A stretch of DNA of 64,000 bases from Formicarius rufipectus (GCA_013399695.1 VXAU01002071.1:1186362-1250361), one strand, 5' to 3'; counted from the first letter of the stretch, positions 1 through 12,413 are shown. Notes: a model not told the origin generated them from the letters alone. Program-made: numbers and translations.

Positions 1-118
1 TTTTGGGTTGCCTTGGTCTTCCTGGGCTAGTGGAAGGTGTCCCTGCCCACGGGAGGGGATTGGAACAGGATGATCTTTAAGGCTCCTTCCAACCCAAACC
101 ATTCTGTGCTTCTATGAC
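1..118 (+). repeat. CR1 LINE 3' end fragment
   Basis: Contains the typical CR1 3' terminus ending in TTCCAACCCAAACCATTCTG and a degenerate 8-bp end repeat. Bases 119-592 beyond it are intronic, with no CCP exon seen. Confidence 0.85.
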
Positions 119-592
119 TTTTGATGTGTTTGTTTGCTGATGCTGTCGGCTCGTTTTGTTGGAGCAGTACCCAAAGTGAGCCCAGGGGATGGTGGGGGAT
201 GAATGACATGACACGAAGCCCTGCTTTTATTCCACGAAGTCCTGGCAGTGCTGGCAGGAGCTGAAGTCTGCTCTGGTGCTGGCTGTGTTTCACTGCTGAC
301 TCAGAGGATGTTCTTCTGCTCAGGCACTTTGTAACTCTTGGGTGGAAGAAAGTATTTGCCTTGCAGGAGGAGAACCCTTTGTTTGTGAAAGATGCTGTCA
401 CACTCTCCAGGGTCACAGCAAGCCCCGCTCAGGCTGCAGAGGCAGCAGGTCTCGATGCAAATCTTGCCAGCATCGGGACACGTGGAATAATTTAGGGTTG
501 GAGGGGGGAATCTGGAGGTCTCTGCTCCATCCCCTGGCTCAGTATTGGGGGAGTCTTTAAGCAGGAGCTGACTGCAGTGCTGTTGTCCCCAG

Positions 593-1214
593 CCAAGCTG
601 TGCACCTATCCCGGGGACCCCCCCAATGGCAGACTCATCCTGGGGGAAAACCTCCTTTTGGGCTCTTCAGTGAACTTCACCTGCAACACTGGGTAAGCCA
701 AGGAGCACTGGGGGGCACAGGGTCTCTTCTTCTCCAGCTGTTTTCCCAAAGTTTTTCCCCTCCAGATTAAAGCCTGTGCTGTCAGAAGCCTCACCAGTGT
801 AGGTAACTGCAGACCCTGACTGAAATATCTTTTAAGCTTTCCTTTGAGAGCTTTAGGACTGACTGTTTTCATCTCCTGTTTTGAGGCACTTCTTCCCAAA
901 CTCAAGTTCTTTCCAAACAATTCCCAATGTTTCAGTATCTTTTTGAAGAAAAGGCATGAACACTGAGCTCAGAGCTGCAGGGATAGCTGGAGCCAGCTGA
1001 TAAGGGAGATGTTTTTCCTTAGAAACATGTCTTTTTTTTTAATTTAAAAAAATGCTTCTGCCAAAAGGTGTTGGTAGTACATCAGAACTAAGTTTGCCAA
1101 GTAATTCCCTCTCCCCTGTTTCACACAGGTACAGACTGATTGGACGTTCTCAGATTAATTGTGTGATTAGAAATGGAGATGTTACGTGGGACAGAGATAT
1201 TCCCATCTGTGAGG
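593..1214 (+). other. Split B-type CCP of the C4BPA gene (exons 593-692 and 1129-1214)
   Basis: Two exons of 100 and 86 bp make one 62-residue CCP. Cysteines sit at LCTYP, FTCNTG, INCVI and PICE. The intron interrupts the Gly codon after the second Cys in phase 2. The same interruption occurs in all eight B modules of the window. Confidence 0.88.
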
Positions 1215-4200
1215 GTAAGTAGAGTTCCCTAATTACCTATTATCTATCCTTTAATTATCTGGAACGTGACTGGGGCTGGATAAAGAAGCTGTTGTGTTGC
1301 TCTGCTGAGGATTTTGGCATTTCAATGCATGGTGGAGCCTGGAAAGACATTTTTAATTTGTGTTTTCCTTCCTGCATCATCCTGCAGAAGCACTTATTCA
1401 CTCCCTGGGAGTGAGGCAGCTGCGTGGGAGACTGGCATATCCCCAAACCCCTCAGTGCCTGGTCAGAGCTGTGCTGACTGTGGGCTGGTTTGCAGCTCCC
1501 TGGAGACCTGCCCTGCCCCTAATTTCTGACCCTTCTGGCTCCTTGTCCTTCAGCTTTTTTCCTTACCAGACCTTTGGTTTAAAAAGAACTAAATTATTTC
1601 TCTCTTATTCCTTCTTCCCACTACCATTTCCCCCGGATTCCCCAGCGATCCCATGTGAACCCCCTCCAGAAATAGCTCATGGGGAGCACAGCGGGATGGA
1701 CAAGGAGCTCTTTGTGTACGGAGACTCCATCACTTACCGGTGCCGCGGCGTCGGGAGGGCAGAGAGACCTTTGGCACTGGTGGGAGAGGCCTCTATTTTC
1801 TGCACCACCACGGACCATGTCAACGGTGTGTGGAGCAGTCCAGCTCCAGAATGCAAAGGTGAGCTGCTCCCACACACAGGGCCAGGTGTGCAGCTGCAGG
1901 CAGCAGCACCAGTCCCTTCACAGCCTCTGCTCTGCTGAGCTGTTTCCTTCCTTGGAGCTTTCTCTCTCCTTCATCCTGCTGCAGTCACCTCTTCCAGATG
2001 ACTCCTGAGTCTTGTAGATGTAACAGGACTTAGTCTCCCATCGTGGTCAGCAAGGACATAGGGATGGGATTTTGTTGGTGTTCACAGACCAGATGATGCC
2101 TAAATGTAGCACCTCCAAAGCCTGCTGTGATACCTTCTGCCTTCCCTGTGTCCTTTTTATGCTTTGCCTTAGTAAAAAAACCGCTGTAAAATGGATTAAG
2201 GTGTACAGAGGTACCAAATCAGCTGCCTGGTCACATCCATTGTCAGCCTTTCTGGGGGACGCGTCCTTAGCGATGAGAATGGTTTTAACACCCTCATCTC
2301 CCCTCTTGAGCCCAAGTGCTCATTCCCTAAGTGGTGGCATTTCCCTGGCACAGTGGTGACCTGTGAGCCTCCAAGGGTGGAGAATGGGAAGCTGCTGAGT
2401 GGGTACAGGTCTGAGTACACCTACGGAGACACGGCTGTGTTCGACTGTGACTTCCGCTACACTCTGAACGGCAGCGGCGCCTCCACATGCAGGGACAACA
2501 ACCTTTGGGACCCTCCACTGCCCCTCTGCCAGCTCAGTAAGTCCCACCACTGCTCTACCTGCTCCAGCCGCTTTGCCTCAGGGAGTTGGACAGTCATTAA
2601 GGTTGGAAAACACCTTCAAGGTCATCAAGCCTAAGCCTTGACTGAATCTGGCTGTGCCCACTGAAGTTCTCATCTGTCTAAAAAAGCATCAGGTCATGAA
2701 AGGGGTGGCTCTAAGATTGGGTTTTCTTTATTTTATCAAATCTCTCTGTGGCACCAAGGTGACTTTAGGAATTTGTGACTTGGGACCACAGAGACTAAAG
2801 CCTTGCCTCATTCAAGCTGCAGAGCAGTTCTCACTAGAATTCAAAGGGACTAAATTAACCTTTCTATGTTTAATGTTTCCAGAGTTTGTTGTTAGAGCCT
2901 CAGATAGTATAAACTAGATGAGCAATTGCATCTCTGTTAGCACAGTGAAAATTACCACGCAGTCCGAAATCCTCAAAAGGTTTGGGTGGGAAGGGACCTT
3001 AAACCTCATCTCATTCCACCCCCTGCCATTCCCCCGCCCCAGGTTGCTCAGAGCCCCATCCAATCTGGCCTCGGACACTTCCAGGGATGGGGCAGCCACA
3101 GCTTCTCTGGGCACCTGTGCCAGGACCTGCCCACCCTCACAGGGGAGAATTTTTTCCATATATCTGATCTAAATCCATCCTCCTTCAGCTTAAGGCCATT
3201 CCCCCTTGTCCTTTCAGTCCATGCCCTTGTGAAAGGACTCTGTACATATGGAGAGACTCATTTCTCTGCTTTACCATTCCCAAGCTTGGGTCATTAAGTG
3301 CATCTCAGAATGAGCAGTGACCCCCCTGACTTTTACCCAAACTCTCTCATGGGCCTCATTGCTGTCCCACTGGCAACATCCCAAAGTTGATTCCTCACCC
3401 CCAGGTAGCTGTGCTGACCCTCCAGATGTGTACAATGCCATTAAAGCCAGACTTGCTGGCAATCTGTTCCCTGTGGACACTGTGGTCACCTACGAGTGCC
3501 GGGAGGGCCACCGGTTCAGCTCGGGAGAGACCACACAGCACATCAGGTGTCTGCCCAACTTCGTGTGGAGTGAAGCTCCTCCACCCTGTGAAAGTAAGTG
3601 CTTGTCCCTTTGGCTCACTGGTGATCTGACAAGACTCCTGGTGAATGAAGGAGCTGCATGTGCTTTGCTGTTGTGTGCAGAGTGGCGTGGGGGGGCACGG
3701 GGTTGCTGTGACTTTTGGGTTCCTTTGATTTATTCCCCAGCTGCAGAGTTTTCTTTGCTCTACTCACCAGCTCTACATTCTAGTCCCTTGAACCTCTGGA
3801 AAAAGCCATTGTGGTGTCGAGAGTCCTTTGTTCCATCCAATGGGGAGGCTGCATGGCCAACATTCCATCCCCTGGGATGACCCAGGGGTGGTTTAGGGGC
3901 GGATTTAATGTCATGCTATGTCTCTGTCCTACAAAACATTCCTCCTCCTTCTCACAACGAACCTGCTGTCTCCCAGTTGGCTTTGCCATGGTTTCACACT
4001 CTCTAACCTTTGGCATTTCTCAGGAATTCGTTGCTCAAATCCATACATCCCCTATAGAAAGCACACGTGGGATGAGAAGGACTATTATGGGTACGGACAC
4101 AGACTGGAAGTCACGTGCAACGATGGATTTGCTTTCAAAGGCCATGGCAGCAGCATCACCCTTCAGTGTGAGAGTGATGGCAGGTGGGATCCAGAAGCAC

Positions 4201-6665
4201 CAGAGTGTGTTCCAGGTGGGACAGAGTTTGTGAAACATGCTCATTTGGTGACTGCTTATTTTTGGTTGCAAGATTTGGGTTACTCTGTACAGTGCAGTTG
4301 TCTACTGACAGTCCCAAAAAAATCAACATGTGGCCTTAGATGGTGATGGTAGAAGCCAAAGAGAATTCTGCTCCACTGCCATGTGTCACCAGCTCTAGTT
4401 CTGCTGTGTTACTTTGGACTACACAGGCAGCAAAAGGTCCAGGTGGATCATTATATTGCCTGGGGATTGCCTTGGAAAAAGTAAAGGGTGTTGTGCTCAT
4501 GTCTGGGGGAGATGACCTGCAAAGGGTGGTGTGTTGGAAGCTTCTAGATGGTTAGGAGGGTCATGGGAGACATTTACCCAGCTGGAGGGGGGTGTGGTGA
4601 GACCTGTATTTGGATGAAAGTCCTCTTTTGTACAAGGTTTATATTTTTTGGTCTTCTCCACAGAAAGCTCATCTCTGGAAATACGTGACATCCTTTATTT
4701 TTTTTGTTGTTTCTAGAACCTCGTTGCCCAAAGCCAGCTGTTCCTCATGCAGAAGAGGTTTATGTAAGCAACAGTGGCTACCTGGTTGGGACCCGGGTGA
4801 GGCTGGCATGTGAGGAGGGCTTTTCCCTCCGGGGTGTGGCCTCCACCGAGTGTCAGGCTGATGCCACCTGGGCTCCTGCATTGCCCTTCTGTGACAAAGG
4901 TACGTGTGACACTCAGGTGAGAAGAGGTCCTGTGCATTGGTGTTAGGAAACAGCCACCAGAGGGGGTGGCCTGCCTCCAGCGTCTGCTCCTGGGCAGCAG
5001 GGTGATGATGGTCATGGGCTGAGCTGGATGTCTCCTCCCTGAAGAGGGATTCGTGGAATCAAGAAGGTTGAAAAAGACCTTCAAGATAAAGTCCAGACTG
5101 AATCCCACCAATGCCCACTAAACCATGACTCACTGCCACATCCACATGGTTTTTGAACACTTTCAGGGATGGTGAGTCCACCCCTGAGGAGAGCCTAATA
5201 TAGAGGTGGCCAGGTAGGAGCTGAGTGAGAAGTGGGAGCCTTGAGCTGGTGTAAGAAGCCAGGCAACAACTTGTGAATTTGCCTCACAATGAACACAAAG
5301 TGAACTTTGTACTGATTTTGATTCTCCCCTGAATATGATAATTGCACATTTCTTACCAATTGCCTTTATTCCACAGTCTGTGGCCCCCCTCCACAAATCT
5401 CCAATGGGCAGCACTCTGGCTTGAGTGAAAAGCAGTTTGTCTACGGTGCCAAGGTGACCTACACCTGTGTGGAGGGTCAGTCCCTCATCGGGGACGAATC
5501 CATCTACTGCACCTCTGACGATGGGGACAACCTGACATGGAGTGGACCTGCCCCGGAGTGCAGGGGTGAGTGGTTTCTCCTCTAGGGGTCTCCTGAAGCC
5601 AGGACCTGGCCAAGCCCCAGCTCCAGGAGCTCCAAACCCAGAGTGGATGCAGCAGCGCAGCTTCATCCCGTGCCGCTGTCTCGACAGCAGGAGCTGTTCA
5701 CTCACACCTCAGGGTCTCCTTCAGCAGGCAGCTGAGGGGCAGGGATTGCATTTGAGTGCAGAAGTGCTGCAGAGGGCAGCAGGAGGGGCAGCTCTGCCCA
5801 CCCTGAGCTGCTCCCTGCTGTCCCTGGGCAAGGGCAGCAGCCAGACCCTGCTGCCACCTCCCCTCTCTCCCCGCAGTGGTTCGGTGCCCCAAGCCCACGG
5901 TCGAGAGGGGAAGGATGATCCCCCAGAGGTTCACCTTCCCCTATGGGGTGGCCCTGCAGTTCTCCTGTGATGAAGGCTTCGCCCTGAGTGGTGCTGCAGA
6001 GTGTCAGTGCCAGGCTGATGGCACCTGGGCTCCCCCCGTGCCCACCTGCCGGCCAGGTGAGTTCCAGGCTGGGCAGATGCCCCGCACAGCCCGGGGGTGC
6101 TGCTCTGTTGTGTCAGCAACGATGGGTGGAATGTGCAGAGCGTTTTTCCCTCCATCTCCTCCCATTACATTCCTTTCTGACCTGCATCTCCCTCTCAGTG
6201 CAGTGTTCCAAACCCCCCTGGCAGGAGGAGTTAGTGATTCGCCCCAGCAAATTGTGGTATGCGGTGAATGAAACCCTCTCCTTCTCCTGCCAACGTGATG
6301 GGCGACCAGGGCTGCCTTCAAAAGCCACCTGCTCTGCCAATGGCACCTGGATACCACCAGCCACGTGTGTAAGTACCACCACCTGCCCAAGTTTTTCTGG
6401 ATCTTGCCCTGTTTATAGTCTGGAATAGCTTTGGTCCAGCTTGATGAAGGTGGTTGTTTGTCACCCTGCAGTGGAGTCTCATGCTGTCTTTGTTTTGGTT
6501 CTTTCAAAGAAAAAGCATGATACCTGTGAGAAGATTCTTCAAAATAAAGCAGCTTTCCAGTGTGGAATTCCTCTGACAGAACTGAAAACCCTGCTGGAAG
6601 TCCAGAAACTCTACCTGGAGATCCAGAAACTTGAAAAGGAACTAAAAACCACAGCATACAGCTGA
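593..6665 (+). CDS. C4BPA: C4b-binding protein alpha chain (5' truncated by window edge)
   Basis: Exons: 593-692, 1129-1214, 1646-1858, 2354-2536, 3405-3593, 4024-4215, 4717-4899, 5377-5565, 5877-6056, 6199-6368, 6510-6665 (stop included). They encode nine CCP modules in a continuous 612-codon frame, then the C-terminal oligomerisation segment. Seen: every junction has a consensus acceptor and donor, modules are phase 1-1, the first visible module is split (as CCP2 is in human C4BPA), and the last CCP ends in phase 0 right after its fourth Cys. Known: C4BP is a secreted plasma oligomer that binds C4b, acts as factor I cofactor and accelerates decay of the classical C3 convertase. Inference: at least one module plus the signal peptide lie upstream of base 1, giving about ten CCPs, more than the eight of the human chain. 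The CCP at 5877-6056 has an extra, fifth Cys. Confidence 0.88.
2593..2670 (-). repeat. CR1-like fragment
   Basis: TTAAGGTTGGAAAACACCTT with following diverged CR1-like sequence; short and old. Confidence 0.5.
2960..3245 (-). repeat. CR1 LINE fragment in intron
   Basis: Reverse-oriented CR1: TTGGGTGGGAAGGGACCTTA through CTTCCAGGGATGGGGCAGCC to CCCCCTTGTCCTTTCAG. Confidence 0.85.
5047..5200 (-). repeat. CR1-like fragment in intron
   Basis: Diverged reverse CR1-type sequence including CACTTTCAGGGATGGTGAGT. Confidence 0.6.
5480..6068 (+). repeat. 589-bp near-identical tract, copy in gene 1
   Basis: Pairs with 10716-11304 at a constant offset of 5236. It covers the end of one C exon, a 311-bp intron, a whole D exon and 12 bp of the next intron. 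By eye only about four bases differ, whereas the flanks diverge at once. Confidence 0.88.
6510..6665 (+). other. C4BP oligomerisation exon, gene 1
   Basis: Phase-0 terminal exon of 51 codons plus TGA. It carries two Cys (HDTCEK and FQCGIP) followed by a Leu-rich amphipathic stretch (LLEVQKLYLEIQKLEKEL). This matches the C-terminal helix of C4BP alpha, whose two Cys form interchain disulfides in the heptameric core. It is the only feature that separates C4BP alpha from other RCA genes, so it decides the gene name. Confidence 0.9.
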
Positions 6666-7762
6666 CTGGTGTCACTGGTGCTGTAAGGACGACCCTTTCC
6701 ATAGTGATGCTGACTGAGGATTTTTTATGACTTTATAACTTGTGCTAATGCTTAAGTAACCAAAACAAAATTTAGCAATGGGCCACAGAGCAGATTTGGT
6801 CACGTGAGGAGTCAAACTGGCTCATTCTGTTAGAGCTCATCAGCTTAAGTCTGTACATCACTTTATACCTTTCAAAGCTTTACATTGAGATCTGTTTGTC
6901 ACACTGACAGTGCACAGTTAGAGGGGAACTGAGTGGAAAGTAAATTTTTGTGGTACAAACAGGGATGGACGTGGTGAGAGTCACCAAGCCCCACTCACCT
7001 CACAGCTGCTGCACCTCTTCAGTCCAGTATAGCCCATTGCTGCCCGGTGCATTCACTGTGAACAGCCCCTTCACTGCATTATTAGTTTTCTTGTGGCCAA
7101 GAAAACTTCAAAGCCTGTCTTCTAGCAAAACAAAAAGGCCAGGTTTTCTTCACGAGCAGGATGGATGGATCTGAGGAGAAATAAAAGTGTAAAGAAAGAA
7201 ATGGCTGGGTTTTTTCTGCACCATCCAGGAAAGGGGAAGTGCCGTGTGGCCCACGTGTCTTGTGATGGAACCAGGACTCCTTCACCACAAGATTATAAGA
7301 AAACTGCAATTGCAATGACAGCTCTGTCTGGCTTTTAATCGTCCTGTCCTATCTCTCGTAAAGTATTTATGTAATATATATGAAGTGCATAAATAAATAG
7401 TGCTTGGTGAGCATGGAGGGTGCTGTTCTCTGAGCAGAGGGGGGTGTGGGGGATGATGCACAGCAGCCTGCCCCGGGGTAAATGTGCTTCAGAGACCAGC
7501 CCAGGTTCTGCACAGTGGTTCCAGCTGGAAAATACCTTTATTCCCTCTTTTCCCACCGGGGAAGAAGGCAGAGCAGCCCTCCGTCCCGAGGCACAGCCTT
7601 GCTGGAGAGCTCAGGGAGGGCAGCCCTGGGGAGGGGGAGGTGTCAGCGTGGTTTCCCTGCCCTGTCCCCAACTTCCCACAGCTGCTTCCCCTTCCCCCTG
7701 GGGTTGTCGGCAGGGAGAGCATCTCTCCTTCCCACGGTGCTGGTCTGGCAGCTCCTCACACC
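6666..7762. other. Gene 1 3' UTR and gene 2 upstream region
   Basis: Holds two AATAAA signals (7180, 7392) and then G+C-rich sequence leading to the gene 2 start. No additional exon was recognised. Confidence 0.6.
7180..7185 (+). promoter_or_regulatory. AATAAA poly(A) signal, gene 1
   Basis: About 515 bp after the TGA at 6665. A second AATAAA lies at 7392. Confidence 0.6.
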
Positions 7763-10700
7763 ATGCCGGGGCTCCTCTGTCCCCCGGGGCAGCTCCTGCC
7801 GCTGGTGCTGCTTGTGCTGCAGCCCACTGGGAGTCCCGGTGAGTGTTTTCCTCTCCTCCTTTTCTTTGCTTCTGTGGCTCAGCTTTGCTTAGGGAGGGCT
7901 TGGGGAAGACCATCCGGCACCTTTCAGCACCTAAAGGGGCTTCAAGAAAGTGGGAGAGGGACTTTCCACAAGGCACAGAGTGACAGGACAAGGGGGAATG
8001 GTCTGAAGGTGGAGGTTGGGTATTAGAAGGGAAATTCTTCCCTGTGAGGGTGGTGAGATTCTGGCACAGGTTGGGCAGAGAAGCTGGAAGTGTCCCAGGC
8101 CAGCTTGCATGGGACTTGGAGCAACCTGGGCTAGTGGAAGCTGCCCTTGCCCACAATGGGGCTGGAACAAGATGAGCTTTAAAGTCCTTTCCAACCCAAA
8201 CCATTCCATGATTCTGTGATTTTTTTTCTATGCTGCCAAAGCTGATGCCTCAGCCCTGAGGCAACCCACAGACATGCTAAAGGCAGCTGGTGCATTGTCA
8301 GACATCCCACAGGCTGACCTCAGAACAGGAGAAGTGCAGGTCTGCTGAGTAATGAATGTCTCAAGGAAGGGGAATAACTCAGTTTCTACCTGGAAGTTGA
8401 TGGTTCTTTCAAAACAGGTCTTTTGAGAAACTTCTCCAGTGTGCACAACTCAACCCAGCGACTCCCTGCTCCAAGGAAAGGGCAGAACCAGTGTCTGATT
8501 GTGTGGAAAGGAAACCTTTCCCCAGTTGGAGTGCTACTGGTGGCTCCTCAACGTGCTTATTAACCCCTAAACCTTCTGCCTTAATTGCTGCATTCATTAA
8601 CCTGCTTTGCCTTCTCTCCACGTGGAGTTGCAGCAACAGTAAGACGACCACTGCAAGAAGTCCAGTGCCCAGTGCCCCCCATCCCAAATGGGCAGCTGAA
8701 GCCTGCAGGGAACCTCACCTCTGGCAGCAGTGCCACGCTCGAGTGCCACGCCGGCTTCAGAGCCGGGGGTGCCACCACGGCACGCTGCCTGCCCACTGGC
8801 TCCTGGTACCCACGGGGGCTCAGCTGCATCCCAGGTACACACAGATCTCCCTCCTTACCTTTGCCAGGTGTAATCCCCTGCCTGGGTTTCACTGAAAGCG
8901 CTTGCAGGAGCGGGGCTGGAGGGTGGTGGGCAGCACTGGGAGCTGTGGTGGGTGGCAGGACTCCCTCTGCTGCTGCATCACCCTGGGCAGCGTGGCAGGG
9001 CTGTCCCTTACTGCAGGGCACACCAAGGGGTCGGGGTCCTGCACACAGAAGTGCATGGAAATACAGATTCTTATGAAGTTCACAACTTCTGGTGAATTTT
9101 CCCCATTGTTTTTCCCTCTCTGTCCACCCCATACCCCACCACAGGAGGGTTGCTGCTGTCCCTCGCTTCTTGCTGGGGTTTCCACCAGGGCAGGGCTCAG
9201 CTTCATGCCAGCAGGTCCCTGGGGGAGGCGTCAGTCTCTGAGGGTCCCTGTTGTCCCCTGCTCTGGCACCAGGTCAGTGTTCCTACCCTCCTCCTGTCGA
9301 GCACGCGGACCTAAACCATCGGCACAAGTTTCTAGTGGGGACAACCCTGACCTACTCCTGCCATCCCAGCTTCACTTTGATCCCTGGAGTCTCTCCCACA
9401 ACTACTTGCCTTAAAAATTTCACGTGGTCTGCAGTCCCAAAGCTTTGCCAGAGTAAGTACAACATTTCCTCTGCTTTGCCAACAAAGCACCAATTTAATA
9501 ACAGCTTTCTAAACACCCGCTGGTGCTGCCGTGCCAAGCGGGGCTTTATGGAGCAGCTTTGGCTCTCGCTGGTAATAATTTTGCTGTTCAAAGGGTGGCG
9601 TGGCTGCAAAGGAAGAGCTGCAGCTCCTGCTGCTTACTTAGCTCTTCAGGGATGCAGTTAGTGGCGTGCCATCCCCTCAGCACAATTTATAGCTAATCAC
9701 AGGGCTCAGGTCGTTCTGCCTTCCAAGAGAAATGGTTGTTATTGTATAAATTACCATCCCTGAGCATGCCAGGTCTGGTTGGAACCATCTGTTGGCAATA
9801 ACAGGCTGCCTGGCAGGTTCACTGGGTCAGCAAACCATCACTATGGGAAACCTTCCCCCGTGTCAATGTTTCCTCTCTGACGCTGGTGTTCCTCAGAGGT
9901 GCAGTGTCCCATCCCAGTCATCCCCCATGGGAGAGAGGTCAACCCCAGGAAAGCCGAATACACCTTTGGGCACCAGGTGGAATTCCACTGTGACCGTGGC
10001 TACGTGCTGAAGGGCAGCCAGAGGACCCAGTGCTCGTCTGATGGGGTGTGGAAACCCCCCATCCCATACTGTGACAGGGGTGAGTGTGAACAGTGTCACC
10101 ACCGTGGGGCTGGGAGTTGCACCAGGGAGACAATCACATGGCCTGAGCATGGCTTTTCAGAGGTGTTAGGAGAAGGAGCCCAAGTCACAGCATTGAAGGG
10201 CTTTAATGTTTTCACCTTCTATCAAAACTAATTAATTAACCACACTGATTAATGGGACTTGCAGCCATTTCTCAGAGCACTGTTCAAGGGGTTTATGGCA
10301 CTCACCATTCCCTGACCTGCTTTACGAGCAGGATCATTTCTCATGGGCAAAAGGAGAGGAGAAGGGAAGGTCGGCTGAAGGGGACTGGATGGGGACACGT
10401 GCTGTGGTGCTGCATGGGGCTGACAGATTGGGCTCGTTAGATGGGGCACTCTGGGAACTCTGGCAGAGCCAGGGCCAAAGCTGGCAAGAAGGACTTTGAG
10501 GAGAGCAACATTTAGAATGAACACCAAGAACTCACCTCTCCTGTTACTTCGCTGCCTTCTGTCTCTCTAGTGGAATGAAGAAAACCTTACTTTTTCCTGT
10601 GTTCTCCCACAGTCTGTGATCCCCCTCCACAAATCTCCAATGGGCAGCACTCTGCCTTGGGGACTAAGCAGTTCTCATATGGCTTTGAAGTCAAGTACAC

Positions 10701-12413
10701 CTGTGCAGAGGGTCTGTCCCTCATCGGGGACGAATCCATCTACTGCACCTCTGACGATGGGGACAACCTGACATGGAGTGGACCTGCCCCAGAGTGCAGG
10801 GGTGAGTGGTTTCTCCTCTAGGGGTCTCCTGAAGCCAGGACCTGGCCAAGCCCCAGCTCCAGGAGCTCCAAACCCAGAGTGGATGCAGCAGCACAGATTC
10901 ATCCCGTGCCGCTGTCTCGACAGCAGGAGCTGTTCACTCACACCTCAGGGTCTCCTTCAGCAGGCAGCTGAGGGGCAGGGATTGCATTTGAGTGCAGAAG
11001 TGCTGCAGAGGGCAGCAGGAGGGGCAGCTCTGCCCACCCTGAGCTGCTCCCTGCTGTCCCTGGGCAAGGGCAGCAGCCAGACCCTGCTGCCACCTCCCCT
11101 CTCTCCCCGCAGTGGTTCGGTGCCCCAAGCCCACGGTCGAGAGGGGAAGGATGATCCCCCAGAGGTTCACCTTCCCCTATGGGGTGGCCCTGCAGTTCTC
11201 CTGTGATGAAGGCTTCGCCCTGAGTGGTGCTGCAGAGAGTCAGTGCCAGGCTGATGGCACCTGGGCTCCCCCCGTGCCCACCTGCCGGCCAGGTGAGTTC
11301 CAGGTGGGAGCTGGTGCAGAGAGGTGGAGGTGCAGCACCTCACAGCTCTGTCTGTCCTCGAGGCTCCCAAAGTTGATGTTGCCCAGGCAATAGTTGAGGT
11401 TTTCTTGACAGTCATGTAGAAAGGAGGCTCTAAGACAGGTGGGGACTTCACCGGCTTCCTCTTCAGAGCACCAAATGTGCGTTCCCACCACGGCAGTGCC
11501 TGAATGGAGACGCTGCCAGAAGTCAGCAAACTCATGGCAAATTCACACCACCTCGCAGGGGCTGCTCTGAGCTTCACCCTCCCCCCTTGAAGGGCCTGGG
11601 GAAGTGTTTTTGTTTTCATGTTTGATTTCACAGCTTCATAAGTTAAAGTTCCTCTGCACTGGCTCAGTCGTTACAAACTTCATGGTTTTATTCTGCCTCT
11701 ATAATGCTGAGCTGCTTGCTGCTGTGCGTTTTCCTTTCAGTTCTGTGTCCACAACCACTAGTGGCCTATGGAAGGCTGAAAAGCCCCTTGGAGGATAAAA
11801 GGTGGTACCAGAACAATGAAACTGTTACTTTTGAATGTGCCCCTGGATATCAGTTTTCAGACAATGGAAAAATGTCTTTGGAAGACTCTTGGACAGCCAC
11901 GTGCTTGCCTGATGGCAACTGGACACCATTGCCTGAGTGTGTAAGTACCACGGAATCACAGAATGGGTTGGAAGGGACCTTAAAGACCAAGGAATTCCAC
12001 CCCACTGCCATGGGCAGAGATACCTTTCACCATCCCAAGTTGCTCATGGTCTGGCTGAGTCCCTGGATGGGTGCTCTCTGGCTTCTAATATGAAAAATAT
12101 TTGCCTAAACTTCTTAAAAACTTTTCCTTTCTGGTAGGAATGAGGGATGCAGCCCATGTTGGGACAGGTCAGCCTCAGTGCTGAGGGGTGGGTGGCTCTC
12201 CAGCTGCTGCAGTGGAGCCTTACAAGCTCCTTTTCTGGGTTTTGTTTTACTTTTTAACAGAAGAAAGAAGGTGATGCTGCTGCCTGTGAAGAGGTGCGTT
12301 ATATTAAATCGGTCTTTGGATGTGGTGTGCCTGTAGCAGAGATGAAAGCTCTGCTGGAAATACAAAAGCTGTTCCTGGAGATTAAAAAATTGCAGGTGGA
12401 ACTAGAAAACTAG
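7763..12413 (+). CDS. C4BP-alpha-like secreted CCP protein, six CCPs, complete
   Basis: Exons: 7763-7838 (signal peptide), 8634-8834, 9273-9452, 9897-10079, 10613-10801, 11113-11292, 11741-11940, 12261-12413 (stop TAG). Total 453 residues. Residues 1-25 are a Leu-rich leader beginning MPGLLCPPG, then six CCPs at about 26-403, each with four Cys, then a phase-0 oligomerisation exon at 404-453 with two Cys (AACEEV, FGCGVP) and a Leu-rich helix. Start chosen because this ATG begins a good signal peptide joined in phase 1. The acceptor of the second exon could be 8634 or 8640, both in phase. Exons 10613-10801 and 11113-11292 are close copies of exons in gene 1 and the intron between them is equally close. 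Likely a paralogous C4BP subunit secreted to plasma. It is not an obvious C4BPB, which has three CCPs in mammals. Confidence 0.88.
7905..8222 (+). repeat. CR1 LINE 3' end in intron 1 of gene 2
   Basis: Forward CR1: GTGACAGGACAAGGGGGAAT to the terminus CCAAACCATTCCATGATTCT. Confidence 0.88.
10716..11304 (+). repeat. 589-bp near-identical tract, copy in gene 2
   Basis: Partner of 5480-6068. Intron and exon parts are equally similar, which points to recent sequence transfer rather than selection on protein. Confidence 0.88.
11948..12075 (-). repeat. CR1 fragment in last intron of gene 2
   Basis: Starts AATCACAGAATGGGTTGGAA, reverse CR1 3' end, directly after the donor at 11941. Confidence 0.85.
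12261..12413 (+). other. C4BP oligomerisation exon, gene 2
   Basis: Phase-0 exon of 50 codons plus TAG. Two Cys 13 residues apart, then a heptad-like Leu pattern (LLEIQKLFLEIKKLQVEL). Spacing and sequence parallel the exon at 6510-6665, so products of the two genes could in principle co-assemble. Confidence 0.85.
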
